From assembly GCA_043811005.1 (NCBI GenBank), contig JBDRNO010000171.1:1-64000 (forward strand): DNA of 64,000 nucleotides. Reading direction: 5' to 3'. Under the pieces are notes generated by a model. That model was not told the DNA's origin. It did not search any database and saw only the letters and a list, made by a program, of their open reading frames with translations. Both the position numbers and the translations under genes were made by a program. This DNA is from JBDRNO01 sp043811005. GTDB taxonomy: Bacteria; Bacteroidota; Bacteroidia; NORP154. This document shows positions 49,201-55,507 of the stretch, piece by piece; position 1 is the first letter of the stretch; every line of letters starts with the position of its first letter.

Positions 49201-52200
49201 TGGTATCCATACTTATTATGCTACCCAGACCGTAAGCGGCTGTGAAAGTCCGGGAACTGCCGTAACTTTAACTATCAATGCGCCACCGGCTGTACTTGTA
49301 GCGTCAGATACTGCAATATGTTTCGGTGACCCGACACCTGACCTGACAGCAAGCGGTTTATATATCCAGTGGTATAGCGATACGGGTCTGACAACATTAG
49401 AATTTGCCGGAGACACTTTTGCCACAGGAGAAACTGCAACCGGAACATACACCTATTATGTCACGGATAGTGTTTCAGGATGTCCGCAAAGTCCTGCTGA
49501 CACAGTTATCTTAACCATAAATGCCTTTCCATCAGCCCCAGTTGCCTCTGACATTGCTATTTGCATAGGTGATACCGTACCTGACCTGGTTGCTGTAGGA
49601 GATAGTGTCCGTTGGTACAGTGATCCACTATTAGACACAATGGTATATTCAGGCGGCTCATTTGCCACAGGCCATACTGCTTCGGGAGTTTATATCTATT
49701 ATGTAACTCAAACGGATACAATTACTCTTTGTGAGAGCCCTGCTGATACAGTCACATTAGCAATTTATTCAACACCTGCACCATCATCGTCTGATTTGAT
49801 CGTGTGCTTTGGTGATTCTGTTCCTGACCTGGTAGCAACCGGAGTTGGTATTCGCTGGTATAGTGATTCGTTTTTAGACTCACTGATATTTATTGGGGAT
49901 ACTCTTACACTTAGTGATTCCACTGTAGGTTCGCATACATATTTTACCACCCAAACGGATACTGTAACCGGTTGTGAAAGTCCGGCAACAACCGTTACAT
50001 TGACCATTAATGCAATACCTGCTGTGCCGGCAACTACCGATGAGACAGTATGTGAAGGAGGATCCATACCGGACCTTATCGCTACCGGAACCAATAACAC
50101 CTGGTACAGCGATACAAGTCTGAGCATAATAGAATTCAGCGGTGATACCTTTGCAACAGGACAAACAATAGTAGGTACATATACATATTATATAACCCAA
50201 ACAGTGCTTAGTTGTGAAAGCCCTGCTGATACATCTGTCCTTACTATTAGCCCAACCCCATCAGCACCGACTGCTTCAGACGAATCCGCATGTGAAGGCA
50301 GTACAATCCCTGACCTGATTGCAACGGGAACCGATGTAAAATGGTATAGTGATTCATCATTGACAGTGTTAGCAGACACCGGTAATACGTATGCCACCGG
50401 TCAGACAGTTCCTGGTACATATACATATTATGTAACAGACAGTCTACCTGGATGCCCCGGACTTTCAGCATCAGTTAGATTAACTATAATCCCTATGCCG
50501 GTAGCGCCAACAGCTACCGATACCACGATTTGCTATGGTGAGCCGACACCTGACCTGGTAGCAACGGGATCGCTTATCAGATGGTATGATGATCCACTGC
50601 TCCAGAATTTAATATATAGCGGGGATACCCTTGCACCGGTTGATACTGCTGCCGGTATATACATGTATTATGCTACACAAACCGATGCATTAACACTTTG
50701 CGAAGGTCCTGCAATTACGGTATCCTTGACCATTAATGCCATTCCGTCAATACCAACAGCTTCGGATGAGGTAGCTTGTGAAGGCTCTGCTGTTCCCGAC
50801 CTGGTAGCGACAGGGATTAATATCACCTGGTATAGTGATTCAGTCTTGAGCATTGTAGAATTCAACGGTGATACATTTACAACCGAAGATTCCGTTGCAG
50901 GTATATATACATATTATGTAACTCAGACAATACTTGGTTGTGAGAGCCCAGCAGATACCGTTTTATTATCCATATTGTCAACAGTACCGGCACCAACTGC
51001 ATCTGATGAAACAGCTTGCGTGGGTGGTACTATCCCTGATCTTTCAGCGTCAGGTTCTAACATTCAATGGTATAATAGTCCACTGTTAGACACGGTAATA
51101 TTTACCGGCAGTTCTTTTGCAACAGGAGAAACAGCCGTGGGAACATATACATGGTATGTTACGGATAGTGTGCCAGGATGTGGCGAAAGCGGAGCCGATA
51201 CGGTTACACTGACCATAAATTCAATACCATCAGCACCTTTATCTTCCGATAAAACGGTCTGTTTCGGTGAACCAACACCTGACCTGGTTACTGCAGGAAC
51301 CAATATACAGTGGTATAGTGACTCATTATTGACTGTTTTAGCATTCAGCGGAGACATTTATGCAACCGGAAATACCGTAGATAGTGTTTATACATATTAC
51401 GCTACTCAAATCATAAACAGCTGTGAGAGCCAGGCAACTACGGTTATATTAACCATTAAGCCGGCTCCACCTATGCCGGCAGCAACTGACGTTATTGTTT
51501 GTTGGGGTGATCCCGTTCCTGATCTGACAGCTACAGGTACCAACATCCAGTGGTACAGCGACCCATTGCTTGATACCCTGGTATTTAGCGGCAGTCCTTT
51601 CGCAACAGGAGACACCGTAATTGGTACATATACTTATTATGTCGTTGATAGTTCAGGTAGCTGCTTTAGCCCGGTAAATCCTGTAACATTGACAATAACC
51701 AGTTACCCGATCCTGACCTTGTCAGACACATGCCTGGACCTGGGAGCAATAATTGAATTAACATCCAGCACTGATACATTGTTCTTCTTCAACCCGGGTT
51801 GTGATACTTTACAGGTAACAAATATTACTAACTCAACACCCGAATACAGTGTTGATACTACCAGCTTAACCGTATTGCCCGGAGACACAGGGCAGGTTAT
51901 TGTTTCTTTCTCTCCGGCTGCTTCCGGCATTTACCTGGATACACTAAATATAACCAGCAATGACGTTGACGCTACTGTATGCCTGGGTGGTTCTGCCCTG
52001 GGCGTTCCTGTCATCGCTGCTTTACCCGATTCCTTTAACGTATCTTTTAATGGTTGTTGTGATTCCTCTATTTCAACATTGGCCATTTACAACACCGGAG
52101 TAACCGACCTGATCTGTAATATAAGTACAGATAGCATCTGGCTTGGCGTTTCCGTATCAGCCGATTCGGTTACAGCAGGAGACTCAAACCTGGTTGCCGT

Positions 52201-55021
52201 TACCTTTAACGGTTGTATATTGAATCCGGGGACATACACGGCAAGTATCACGATCATTTCCAATGATCCCCTGGATCCTATAGTCATTATACCGGTTACA
52301 CTTGTCAAGGATCCATTACCGGCATCACCAACTGCTGCTCTCACAGAAGTGTGTTTTGGCGATTCCGTCCCGGCTCTTATAGCTACCGGGGGAGATACTA
52401 TTCTTTGGTATGATGATCCGGGTCTGACGAACCTCGTTTTTGTCGGAGATACCTTTGCTACCGGTGATACTGCCATCGGTGCCTCTACTTATTATATCAC
52501 ATCAATGGTTGACAGTTGTGAGAGTCTTCCGGACAGTGTTACTTTGGCTATTAACACACCGGCATCTGCTCCGGTCGCTCCTGATACTGCAATCTGTTTC
52601 AGTTTGACAGCACCGACACTGATAGTTACAGGTACATATATCCAATGGTATAGTGATACTGGACTAAGCTCTCTGATCTTTAGCGGTGATACTTTCCCGA
52701 CAGGAGATACGGCAGCGGGTGTTTATACTTATTACGTAACAGATAGTACGGGTGGATGTCTTGAAAGCCCTGCCGACACCGCTACCTTGACGATAATACC
52801 TGCACCTGTGCCACCGGTTGCCTCTGCTGATACAATAATCTGTTTTAGCGATCCAATACCTTCATTTACTGCAACAGGTGACAGTATCCTATGGTATAAC
52901 GATCCCCTGCTGATAACACCTGTATTCAGCGGAGACACATTTGCACCAGTAGATACAGCGCCAGGTGTATATACGTATTACGTCACTCAAACAGATACTT
53001 CAATAAGCAATTGCCAAAGTCCTGCGGATTCTGTTGTATTAACCATAAATGGAATACCCTCTGCACCAACGACCTCTGGCGATACTGCTATTTGCCTCGG
53101 TAACCCGGCTCCTGAATTTACTGCTACCGGCTCATATCTCCGGTGGTATGATGATAGCGGGCTAACCAGCCTGGTATTTGTAGGAGATACTTTCCAACCC
53201 ACGGATACAACTGTTGGAATATATACGTATTATGTTACGGACAGCGTAGCTATTTGTTCCCAGGGACCTGCTAGTGCGGTTACTCTAACCATTAATGTTT
53301 TATCAACAGTACCAGCGGCTACTGATACTACAATATGTTATGGTGATCCCACACCAGACCTTGTTGCAACAGGAACATATATAAAATGGTATAGTGATAG
53401 CGACCTGGCGAACCTGGTATTCAGCGGGGATACTTTCCCAAGCGGAGATTCATTAGCCGGGATCTATACATTTTATGTAACTGATAGTATAGCTGGTTGT
53501 TCTGCCAGTCCTGCAGATACAGCTACATTGACTATCAACGCCTTACCGGCAGCGCCAATTGCAAATGACACAACAATTTGTTTCGGTGAACCAACACCAG
53601 ACCTGGTTGCAACAGGGGTAGGTATCCGCTGGTATAATGATTCGTTATTGGTATTCACCGGGGATACTTTCGCCTCCGGAGATACGGCAACAGGTATATA
53701 TACCTATTACGTAACACAAACTGACACTTCAGTAAATAATTGTGAAAGCCCTGCAGATACTGTTATCCTGACCATTAATCCTATACCGTCAGCCCCAACA
53801 TCTACAGGTGGCACAGAATGTGAAGGAAATTCAATACCTGATCTGACTGCTATAGGAACTAATATTCAATGGTATAGTGATGCAGGGCTGACCGTATTAG
53901 AGTTCAGCGGAAACACCTATGCAACTGTGCAAACAGCAGCCGGAACATATATATATTATGTAACTCAAACAATCCTCGGTTGTGAAAGTCCGGCAAATAC
54001 TTCAACGTTAATTATTATGCCAACCCCACCGTCACCAACGGCATCAGATGAAGCAGCATGTGAGGGAGGTGCAATTCCTGATCTTACAGCAACGGGAACA
54101 AATATCAATTGGTATAGCGATTCTGGCTTGACAAATTGGATGGGTGCCGGTAGTACTTTCACAACAGGACAAACAACACCTGGTATTTATACCTATTACG
54201 TTAATGATAGCTTGCCGGGTTGTCCGGGACCTGCAACTACAGTTACATTAACTATAAACACTATGCCTGGAGCACCTACAGCAACTGACATAACAATATG
54301 CTATGGTGATCCAACACCTGACCTGATATCAACGGGAACCAATGTACAATGGTATAAGGATCCTACATTGCTCATATTGTCATATAGCGGAAATACATTT
54401 GCAACAGGAATAACAGCAGTAGGAACATATACCTGGTATGTAACTCAAACAGCAAGCGGCTGCGGTGAAAGTCAATCTGATACTGTTTCACTGACGATAA
54501 ATCCCAAGCCATTGGTTACTTTAAATACTTACTCGGTTCCTATTGCCCTTGGTGATTCGGTAACATTGATAGCTTACAATGCTTCAACTTATTCATGGTC
54601 ACCTCCGGCAGGTTTAAATACCGACACCGGCTCAGCCGTAACAGCTTCACCTGATACCACAACAACCTATACAGTTACAGGAACAAATGATTGGGGCTGT
54701 TCCAATGATGCCAGTGTAATAGTTATTGTTAAAGGAACCTGGATTGACGAAAACACCTTTGTTCAGAATTTGTCAATATATCCCAATCCAACGAGAGACG
54801 AATTTGTAGTTGATTTTATTTCTTCCCAAAGCGGAGTTGTAGAGATCAATTTACAAAACTCCCTGGGACAAATTCTGATCATTAAGGAAATTGAATCAGA
54901 TAAAGGTCATCATTACATTCAATCATTCGATGTGAAAGATCTGGGAACAGGGATTTATAATTTGCAGATAGTTACTGATAGTGGGGTGATTAATAGTAAA
55001 GTGGTGGTATTTAGAAATTAA
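34202..55021 (+). CDS. Giant T9SS-secreted modular surface protein (ORF2)
   Basis: A 6939-aa paralogue of ORF1. The signal peptide is MKKKLIQLALIMAGIPGIGF (cleaved near FA/QP). The first 1750 residues are choice-of-anchor D modules carrying four GEVED domains, with cargo-free modules between. Then come Ig-like array D (15 units, CEGGTIPDL subtype), an unrecognised DGGGDMYD module (about 3000-3205), one YVTN propeller (about 3416-3717), Ig-like array E (23 units), a cargo-free anchor D segment, array F (9 units), a PKD-like domain and a T9SS type A sorting domain (NLSIYPNPTRDEFVVDF ... KVVVFRN). It has 47 Ig-like repeats in all. The last 5 kb aligns with ORF1 at an almost constant offset. Surface display through T9SS is well supported; ligand and function are unknown. 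It is 497 bp after ORF1 and probably has its own promoter. Confidence 0.93.
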   Translation: MKKKLIQLALIMAGIPGIGFAQPLISFSPDTIKATVTICNDSTTQPLTIYNTGSQNLDYTISINLTSIGNDQPKSACIPNNGTCWSNQGITNVTFNTINNSSGTCDGYKNYTNIKTCVIAGESYSISIKNGVTLEEDVRTWIDYNNDGVFQASEKVFESLKKYLHTGTVNIPITAVKNQPLRMRVADNYFASPIPEVCSTPSFYGQYEDYTIIILEDSIVTLSDTSGTLPGDSVIIDVYLNALGLPANVYTAEIIINSNDPVNPVVTIPVVFTVEGEPEIDLSDTIIDYDSIMQWASKTDTLIIYNTGCDTMFVTSITNSLSEYTLDTNNMTIPPFDSALIQITFNPLTVGSFTDTLNIYNNVVDTIVILTGVGTPSPKISYSPDSFNVTFTTCNDSTTQPLTIYNTGTADMYLDINIEYSESIKPPPCTPATTAYCCGMGIITVQFNTINNTSGNGSVGYENFDYISTTVYAGQTYPITINSGLPNNHNVRAWIDYDNSGTFEDPAERVLQSMNKDVHTGNITIPETAVLDIPLRMRIAGDYYLNSTPGPCSNVQYGQHEDYTVVIVYSDSIFSLSESADTIIPGDSSIVDVYFDASGLISGVYTSKITINSNDPSSPVNTIPLSLTVQGHPIIGLSNDTLVFDSILQYTSDTVSLTIYNTGCDTLFVTNITASDTDFTTDTTILTIPQDDSSSVQVIFTPQSFGAYLDTLTIFNNYNDTTIILKGFSKQPPIIVTVPDSFSVNYTACDDSSTSLLKIYNTGTEDLIFNIDYPSWVTLSDTADIITNGDSLLIDVKFYASGLLTGTHNSYIIVNSNDPLNPADSTQCTLILNGYPVIGLSDTIISMDTIMQWTEDIDTLLIFNTGCDTLFVTNMTNTLGDFSTDTTNFTLLPGDTGLVQITFSPTIVGTQIDTIQIFNNDIETLVILQGVGTEPPVISYNPDTFDVTITTCNDIITLPLTIYNSGLADLYLNMNIELNESIKPPPCTPATTAYCCGMGIITVQFNTINNTSGNGSVGYENFDAINTTVYAGQTYPITINSGLPNNHNVRAWIDYDNNGTFEDATERVLQSLNKDVHTGNITIPETAVIDIPLRMRVAGDYYQNSVPGPCSNVQYGQHEDYTVIIILSDSIFSLSEYTDTIPQVDSAIIDVEFNAGGLITGEYSKQIIINSNDPLSPYDTIPLILTVEGHPIVEFSDDTLVFDSILQYTSDTLILTISNTGCDTLLVTNITASDSDFEVDTTNLIIPQGDSASVQVVFNPQSDGNYLDTLNIFNNYNDTTIILKGYSKSPPNIVTVPDSLSANLSACDDSATSVLKIYNTGFENLIFDIDYPLWITLSDTADTISNGDSLLIDVKFKAAGLNTGIHNSYIIVNSNDPLNQADSTACTLTLAGYPILALLDTSFSMDTIMQWAVDTDTLLIYNTGCDTLFITNITTSITDFSVDTTNLSILMGDSGTVIITFNPATVDTFTCDLNIFSNDVDTIVMLYGVSTYPPVISYDPSSFTDTVGTCIDSLVNQLTISNSGLTDLNFDIEIEYGEPVLPPPCTPATTGYCCGMGIITVQFNTINNTSGNGSLGYENFDSISTTVYAGQTYPITINSGLPNNHNVRAWIDYDNSGTFEDASERVFQSLNLDVHTGNVTIPTTAVVGTLLRMRVAGEFWQNSTPGPCSNVEYGQHEDYSVLILVDSMITLSSTADTLSTGDTTVIDIIYNTEELNLGTYTFDLAVSTNDPLYYNFDIPMSLTIEPVPAEPSAANQSACEGDSVPDLTATGTNIKWYSDTALAILEYSGSPFPTGHDTAGTYIYHATQTQYGCESAYNTVSLTINPLPSAPTASDTSACEGDTIPDLTATGANIKWYSDTGLTTLVYTGSPFTTGDTASGVYNYYVTQTVSSCEGPADTASLTIYSMPPAPTAADKIACEGGTIPDLTATGTDIKWYSDPALTILEFSGDTFATGNTTAGTYTYYATQTETVNSCESLSDTVTLTIYSVPAMPPTSDESVCEGGSVPDLAATGTDIKWYSDPALTILEFSDDTFATGQTAAGIYDYYVTQTVNTCESPADTATLTIYATPAAPAAADTSACENETIPDFTASGTDIKWYSDPALTILEFSGDTFATGHTVPGAYTYYVTETLGSCAGPADTVTLSIYPLPVVPVASDETACEGGTIPDLTAAGTDIKWYSDPALTTLVFSGSPFATGETIAGTYTYYVTQTEAVNGCESPSDTVTLTIYSVPAVPTSSDETACEGGTIPDLTATGTDIKWYSDPALTILEFSGSPFATGETNAGIYTYYVTQTVNTCESPSDTVTLIIYSVPAVPTISDEIACEGGTIPDLTATGTDVKWYSDPALTTLVFSGSPFVTGETNAGTYSYYVTQTVNTCESPSDTITLTIYTVPAATAASDEIACEGGSIPDLTATGTDIKWYSDPALTMLEFSGSPFATGETTAGTYTYYVIQTVNACESPADTVSLTIYPIPTVPVASDETACEGTSISDLTATGTDLKWYSDPALTILVFSGSPFVTGETATGTYTYYVTQTVNTCESPADTVLLTIYPAPAVPVASDEVACEGGTIPDLTATGTDIKWYSDPALTTLVFSGSPFATGETNAGTYTYYVTQTEAVNNCESPSDTITLTIYSIPAVPTSADETACEGGTIPDLTATGTDIKWYSDPALTTLVFNGSPFATGETTAGTYTYYITQTVNTCESLSDTITLTIYSLPAAPISSDETACEGDTIPDLAAAGTDIKWYSDPALTILVFSGSPFATGETSAGTFTYYVTQTINACESPSDTVALTIYPVPATPASSDEIACEGGLIPELTATGTDIKWYSDSALTTLEFSGDTFSTGYSTPGTYTYYVTQTEAVNGCESPSVTVTLTIYSLPATPTSSNTSICVLGSIPDLTATGTDIKWYSNPALTTLVFSGSPFATGETIPGTYTYYVTQTVNTCESPADTVTLTILSAPVISADPDSFNVALACADTLILPLTIYNNGGCDLDFNITEEGAPGLDTILNRLNQNYSSVTSAVPFIYNFIDGVTGNNIDDGGGDMYDWGNYLSTDIGGDFNYSDNMIVPNAWLGDSGKYFTRKHPGLFVFAADMDGVSWFEINGNLGADGDGNADAVILTLNMYGTSFKGLVKRVYNAGDPSINHLIIVEDKPLIDHTWTANTNDDQHRVTNLSSTDRIYHLLYASLGGGYIDDAQTLNIMKKFLEAVGPFALNIPLSAYSDTVTIGDSSVIDVQFNSTYLNAGQYNTIMIINSNDPLNPVDSVPVTLNVTGDPEIELSDTCLYLDSIIEYTTNTESLWIYNTGCDTLFITGINNSLPEFSLSDTSGFILPGDSVEIIVTFAPVSAGFFQDNITIFNNDEDTTVCLSGYGYPKPVISADPDSFDVTLACVDSVTLPLTIYNTGGSDLDFDIVTWTYSPLFNLAYIANSDDNTVSVLDITTNTMVGAPVAVGSYPWRVSINPDASYVYVSNRNSNNISVIRISDNTVTTTIPVGDGPTGLAFTPNGNYVYVGNRYDNNVMVIDCSTNTVVDTITTSMNEPQDIVITPDGSYAYVANRNSGVAVIETATNTVVANIGGIAVAHSITITPDGRFVYVSESMWVTGSVQVIETATNTIIASIGGDFDPAAGLDITPDGNFVYVVDRWNAEVDVIDVSTNTIVNTISDGRLGDAWGLAISPYGDYAYVTYPYGAAQSVVIIDISTNTVIGDLSSGSGARGIASLNGGVPWLAVSTNSGSIPPGDSTVIDVAFNSTGLNIGQYNSDLIVYSNDPLNPADTVPTTLNVVSVPEIELSDTCLDLDTTMQWTTITDTFWIYNNGCGILTITDMTTSLSEFSTDTTALTILQDDSAQVTVSFTPTAVGNLYDTLIIFNDDVDTTICLSGYAYPPPVVSTTPDSFDVTMTGCCDSKTLPLTVYNTGGSDLLYNISSDSSWISFSISADTVAAGDSSIVDVTFDGCVLTPGVYAPNIIISSNDPLNPSDTIPVTVTKESLPPSPASSDTSICFGDPASDLTATGTIIQWYDDPLLDTVIFSGSPFASGDTAVGIYTYYVTQTIDSCEGTADTVTLTINAGPPVPAVSDTTICFGDPTPDLTATGTNIQWYSDAGLTTLVSSGSTYASGDSTVGIYYYYVTDSIAGCTEGQSDTATLTINLVPAAPASSDMTVCYGEPTPNLIATGTNIKWYSDSSLSTLKFVGDTFASGDTTEGIYTYYATDSVNGCTSPYTVIALTIAAAPTTPVVSDTATCFGDPAPDLVATGTYIQWYSDSLLTNWVFSGDTFASGDTAEGIYTYYVTDSISGCAASPAGTATLTINAIPSVPVASDTSSCFGDTPPDLTATGTNIQWYSDPLFDTLVYSGDPFTTGETQAGTYTWYATQTVNGCESPADMVTLIINATPAAPVSSDTIICFGDPTPNLTATGSNIQWYSDPLLDTLVSTGSPFATGDTTVGIHTYYVTQTIDNCEGTAENVTLTINAGPPVPTASDTTICFGDPTPDLAASGTNIQWYSDPLLDTLVYAGSAFTSGDSVVGIYNYYVTDSIAGCIEGLADTATLTINLVPAVPASSDTAICYGEPVPNLIATGTNIKWYSDSSLSTLKFIGDTFASGDTAEGIYTYYATDSINGCTSPYTVIALTITAAPTTPVVSDTATCFGDPAPDLVATGTYIQWYSDTGLSTLEFAGDTFATGETASGTYTYYVTDSISGCAASPAGTATLTINAIPPAPVASDTSSCFGDTPPNLTATGTNIQWYSDPLLDTLVYIGDPFTTGETDPGTYTYYVTQTVSGCESPADTVTMTIYAIPAPTSSDTTICFGDPTPDLAATGTNIKWYSDSLLDTLLFSGNPFATGKSAVGIYRYHVTDSLNGCESPGTMVTLTINAGPGQPAASDTTICFGDPTPDLSATGTNIQWYDDPLLDSVIYTGSPFTTGETAVGIYTWYVTDSILGCSEGPADTVTLTINAIPSAPVSSYTLICFGDPTPDLSATGSNIQWYDDPGLGSMVFSGNPFSSGDVAVGIHTYYATQTVSGCESPGTAVTLTINAPPAVLVASDTAICFGDPTPDLTASGLYIQWYSDTGLTTLEFAGDTFATGETATGTYTYYVTDSVSGCPQSPADTVILTINAFPSAPVASDIAICIGDTVPDLVAVGDSVRWYSDPLLDTMVYSGGSFATGHTASGVYIYYVTQTDTITLCESPADTVTLAIYSTPAPSSSDLIVCFGDSVPDLVATGVGIRWYSDSFLDSLIFIGDTLTLSDSTVGSHTYFTTQTDTVTGCESPATTVTLTINAIPAVPATTDETVCEGGSIPDLIATGTNNTWYSDTSLSIIEFSGDTFATGQTIVGTYTYYITQTVLSCESPADTSVLTISPTPSAPTASDESACEGSTIPDLIATGTDVKWYSDSSLTVLADTGNTYATGQTVPGTYTYYVTDSLPGCPGLSASVRLTIIPMPVAPTATDTTICYGEPTPDLVATGSLIRWYDDPLLQNLIYSGDTLAPVDTAAGIYMYYATQTDALTLCEGPAITVSLTINAIPSIPTASDEVACEGSAVPDLVATGINITWYSDSVLSIVEFNGDTFTTEDSVAGIYTYYVTQTILGCESPADTVLLSILSTVPAPTASDETACVGGTIPDLSASGSNIQWYNSPLLDTVIFTGSSFATGETAVGTYTWYVTDSVPGCGESGADTVTLTINSIPSAPLSSDKTVCFGEPTPDLVTAGTNIQWYSDSLLTVLAFSGDIYATGNTVDSVYTYYATQIINSCESQATTVILTIKPAPPMPAATDVIVCWGDPVPDLTATGTNIQWYSDPLLDTLVFSGSPFATGDTVIGTYTYYVVDSSGSCFSPVNPVTLTITSYPILTLSDTCLDLGAIIELTSSTDTLFFFNPGCDTLQVTNITNSTPEYSVDTTSLTVLPGDTGQVIVSFSPAASGIYLDTLNITSNDVDATVCLGGSALGVPVIAALPDSFNVSFNGCCDSSISTLAIYNTGVTDLICNISTDSIWLGVSVSADSVTAGDSNLVAVTFNGCILNPGTYTASITIISNDPLDPIVIIPVTLVKDPLPASPTAALTEVCFGDSVPALIATGGDTILWYDDPGLTNLVFVGDTFATGDTAIGASTYYITSMVDSCESLPDSVTLAINTPASAPVAPDTAICFSLTAPTLIVTGTYIQWYSDTGLSSLIFSGDTFPTGDTAAGVYTYYVTDSTGGCLESPADTATLTIIPAPVPPVASADTIICFSDPIPSFTATGDSILWYNDPLLITPVFSGDTFAPVDTAPGVYTYYVTQTDTSISNCQSPADSVVLTINGIPSAPTTSGDTAICLGNPAPEFTATGSYLRWYDDSGLTSLVFVGDTFQPTDTTVGIYTYYVTDSVAICSQGPASAVTLTINVLSTVPAATDTTICYGDPTPDLVATGTYIKWYSDSDLANLVFSGDTFPSGDSLAGIYTFYVTDSIAGCSASPADTATLTINALPAAPIANDTTICFGEPTPDLVATGVGIRWYNDSLLVFTGDTFASGDTATGIYTYYVTQTDTSVNNCESPADTVILTINPIPSAPTSTGGTECEGNSIPDLTAIGTNIQWYSDAGLTVLEFSGNTYATVQTAAGTYIYYVTQTILGCESPANTSTLIIMPTPPSPTASDEAACEGGAIPDLTATGTNINWYSDSGLTNWMGAGSTFTTGQTTPGIYTYYVNDSLPGCPGPATTVTLTINTMPGAPTATDITICYGDPTPDLISTGTNVQWYKDPTLLILSYSGNTFATGITAVGTYTWYVTQTASGCGESQSDTVSLTINPKPLVTLNTYSVPIALGDSVTLIAYNASTYSWSPPAGLNTDTGSAVTASPDTTTTYTVTGTNDWGCSNDASVIVIVKGTWIDENTFVQNLSIYPNPTRDEFVVDFISSQSGVVEINLQNSLGQILIIKEIESDKGHHYIQSFDVKDLGTGIYNLQIVTDSGVINSKVVVFRN
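34418..34860 (+). other. GEVED domain 1 (ORF2)
   Basis: Residues about 73-220. ITNVTFNTINNSSGTCDGY, VRTWIDYNNDGVFQASEKVF, LRMRVADNYF and YGQYEDYTIII are the hallmarks of the GEVED family (named for a G-x-x-ED motif). This copy is divergent from the next three. Confidence 0.85.
35476..35910 (+). other. GEVED domain 2 (ORF2)
   Basis: Residues about 426-570. It starts PPPCTPATTAYCCGMGIITV; VRAWIDYDNSGTFED and YGQHEDYTVVIV are diagnostic. Near-identical to the copies 1674 and 3348 bases downstream. Confidence 0.88.
37150..37584 (+). other. GEVED domain 3 (ORF2)
   Basis: Residues about 984-1128, with the same landmarks as domain 2 (YCCGMGIITVQFNTINN, VRAWIDYDNNGTFED, YGQHEDYTVIII). Confidence 0.88.
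38828..39258 (+). other. GEVED domain 4 (ORF2)
   Basis: Residues about 1543-1686. CTPATTGYCCGMGIITV, VRAWIDYDNSGTFEDASERV and YGQHEDYSVLIL. It is the last module before Ig-like array D, which begins about 180 bases later. Confidence 0.88.
39443..43070 (+). repeat. Ig-like array D, 15 repeats, CEGG subtype (ORF2)
   Basis: Fifteen units of 80-82 residues with the consensus SDETACEGGTIPDLTATG, TDIKWYSDPALT, FSGSPFATGET, NTCESPSDTVTLTIYS. They are much more alike than the units of arrays A and E. A two-residue-longer form (TEAVNGCESP) recurs at 40835, 42041 (1206 bases later) and 42767. Confidence 0.92.
43198..43815 (+). other. Unrecognised DGGGDMYD cargo module, copy 2 (ORF2)
   Basis: Residues about 3000-3205. 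LDTILNRLNQNYSSVTSAVP, IDDGGGDMYDWGNYL, GKYFTRKHPGLFVFAADMDG and LVKRVYNAGDPSINHLIIV. Orthologous in layout to ORF1 15400 and ORF3 58748. Confidence 0.8.
44447..45350 (+). other. YVTN beta-propeller cargo (ORF2)
   Basis: Residues about 3416-3717. LAYIANSDDNTVSVLDITTN, SYVYVSNRNSNNISVI and TPDGNFVYVVDRWNAEVDVI. Most similar in the window to the second propeller of ORF3. Confidence 0.87.
46160..51706 (+). repeat. Ig-like array E, 23 repeats (ORF2)
   Basis: Twenty-three ~240-bp units. Units 1-5 and 6-10 form a five-unit super-repeat (aatgcaggccctccgg at 46385 and 47591, 1206 apart). Units 10-12 match ORF1 array A units 5-7 at a fixed offset of 27743. Units 17-23 match ORF1 array B units 7-13 at offset 21323. 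The array is therefore a mosaic. Confidence 0.92.
51707..52324 (+). other. Cargo-free anchor D segment between arrays E and F (ORF2)
   Basis: ILTLSDTCLDLGAIIELTS ... VIAALPDSFNVSFNGCCDSS ... VTLVKD. Third copy of the segment seen at 26610 and 30384 of ORF1. Confidence 0.85.
52325..54511 (+). repeat. Ig-like array F, 9 repeats (ORF2)
   Basis: Nine units collinear with ORF1 array C. Unit 6 has lost three residues (SLLVFTGD against SLLDTLVFTGD in ORF1), a 9-bp in-frame deletion, and gained one further on. This explains the offset step from 21323 to 21317. Confidence 0.9.
54512..55021 (+). other. PKD-like domain and T9SS type A sorting domain (ORF2)
   Basis: YSWSPPAGLN...TYTVTGTNDWGCS, then from about 54766 NLSIYPNPTRDEFVVDF through TGIYNLQIVTDSG to KVVVFRN. 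Near-identical to the ORF1 C-terminus. Confidence 0.92.
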
Positions 55022-55025
55022 AAAT

Positions 55026-55058
55026 AGACCCCACAGGTTTCCAAAACCTGTGAGGTCT
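55026..55058 (+). terminator. Hairpin after ORF2
   Basis: Same palindrome as 33716-33748, beginning 5 bases after the stop. The arms 55026-55040 and 55044-55058 pair with one mismatch, caused by one C for T change in the left arm. Confidence 0.6.
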
Positions 55059-55198
55059 GATCTGTTCATTCTGAGCCCCGCCATTCGCTAGCCAGTATGT
55101 AAGCCTTGGTGGAGCGAAAAATCTTCAGGATATCAGTACCTAATCTTCAAAGAAGTATTTTATAGCGGATGCCTTCAGATGATGTGTTGCGCGATGGC

Positions 55199-55222
55199 TC
55201 TCCCCCTGTTTTTAGGGGGAGA
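55199..55222 (+). repeat. Small G/C hairpin in ORF2-ORF3 spacer
   Basis: TCTCCCCC and GGGGGAGA pair over 8 bases around an 8-base TGTTTTTA loop. The equivalent place after ORF1 (about 33911-33935) has a broken left arm. Possibly a dispersed element or a second terminator. Confidence 0.45.
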
Positions 55223-55507
55223 TACAGAGGGAGTAAAAATCTTATCAATACTTTATTTCTTAATCATTTCATAAACTTTAAAATACCCAAGTTTACTTGC
55301 TTAACTACAATCCAGTCATCCAGAATTCTTGACTACCGGTTTTTTTTGCCAGACTATTTAATAATATAAATAAATAAAATTTATTATCATTTCATTGATA
55401 ATTTATATTTTTACCAGTTTTCTATCCAAATAATTTGAATAAAAAGTTTTAACATAATACAAAAAATTCCCGAATTGTTGTATTTAAAAAACTAATATTT
55501 AAAACCC

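Larger units (their letters stand above)
55022..55507. other. Intergenic region ORF2-ORF3, homologous to the ORF1-ORF2 spacer
   Basis: A 486-bp spacer with the same order of elements as 33705-34201: hairpin, ctgatctgttcattctgagccccgcc stretch, then the aatactttatt segment. A second hairpin (55199-55222) is intact here and decayed in the other copy. Before ORF3 the DNA is AT-rich; 55431-55437 TAATTTG is one base short of a -7 consensus. No supported gene. Confidence 0.7.
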
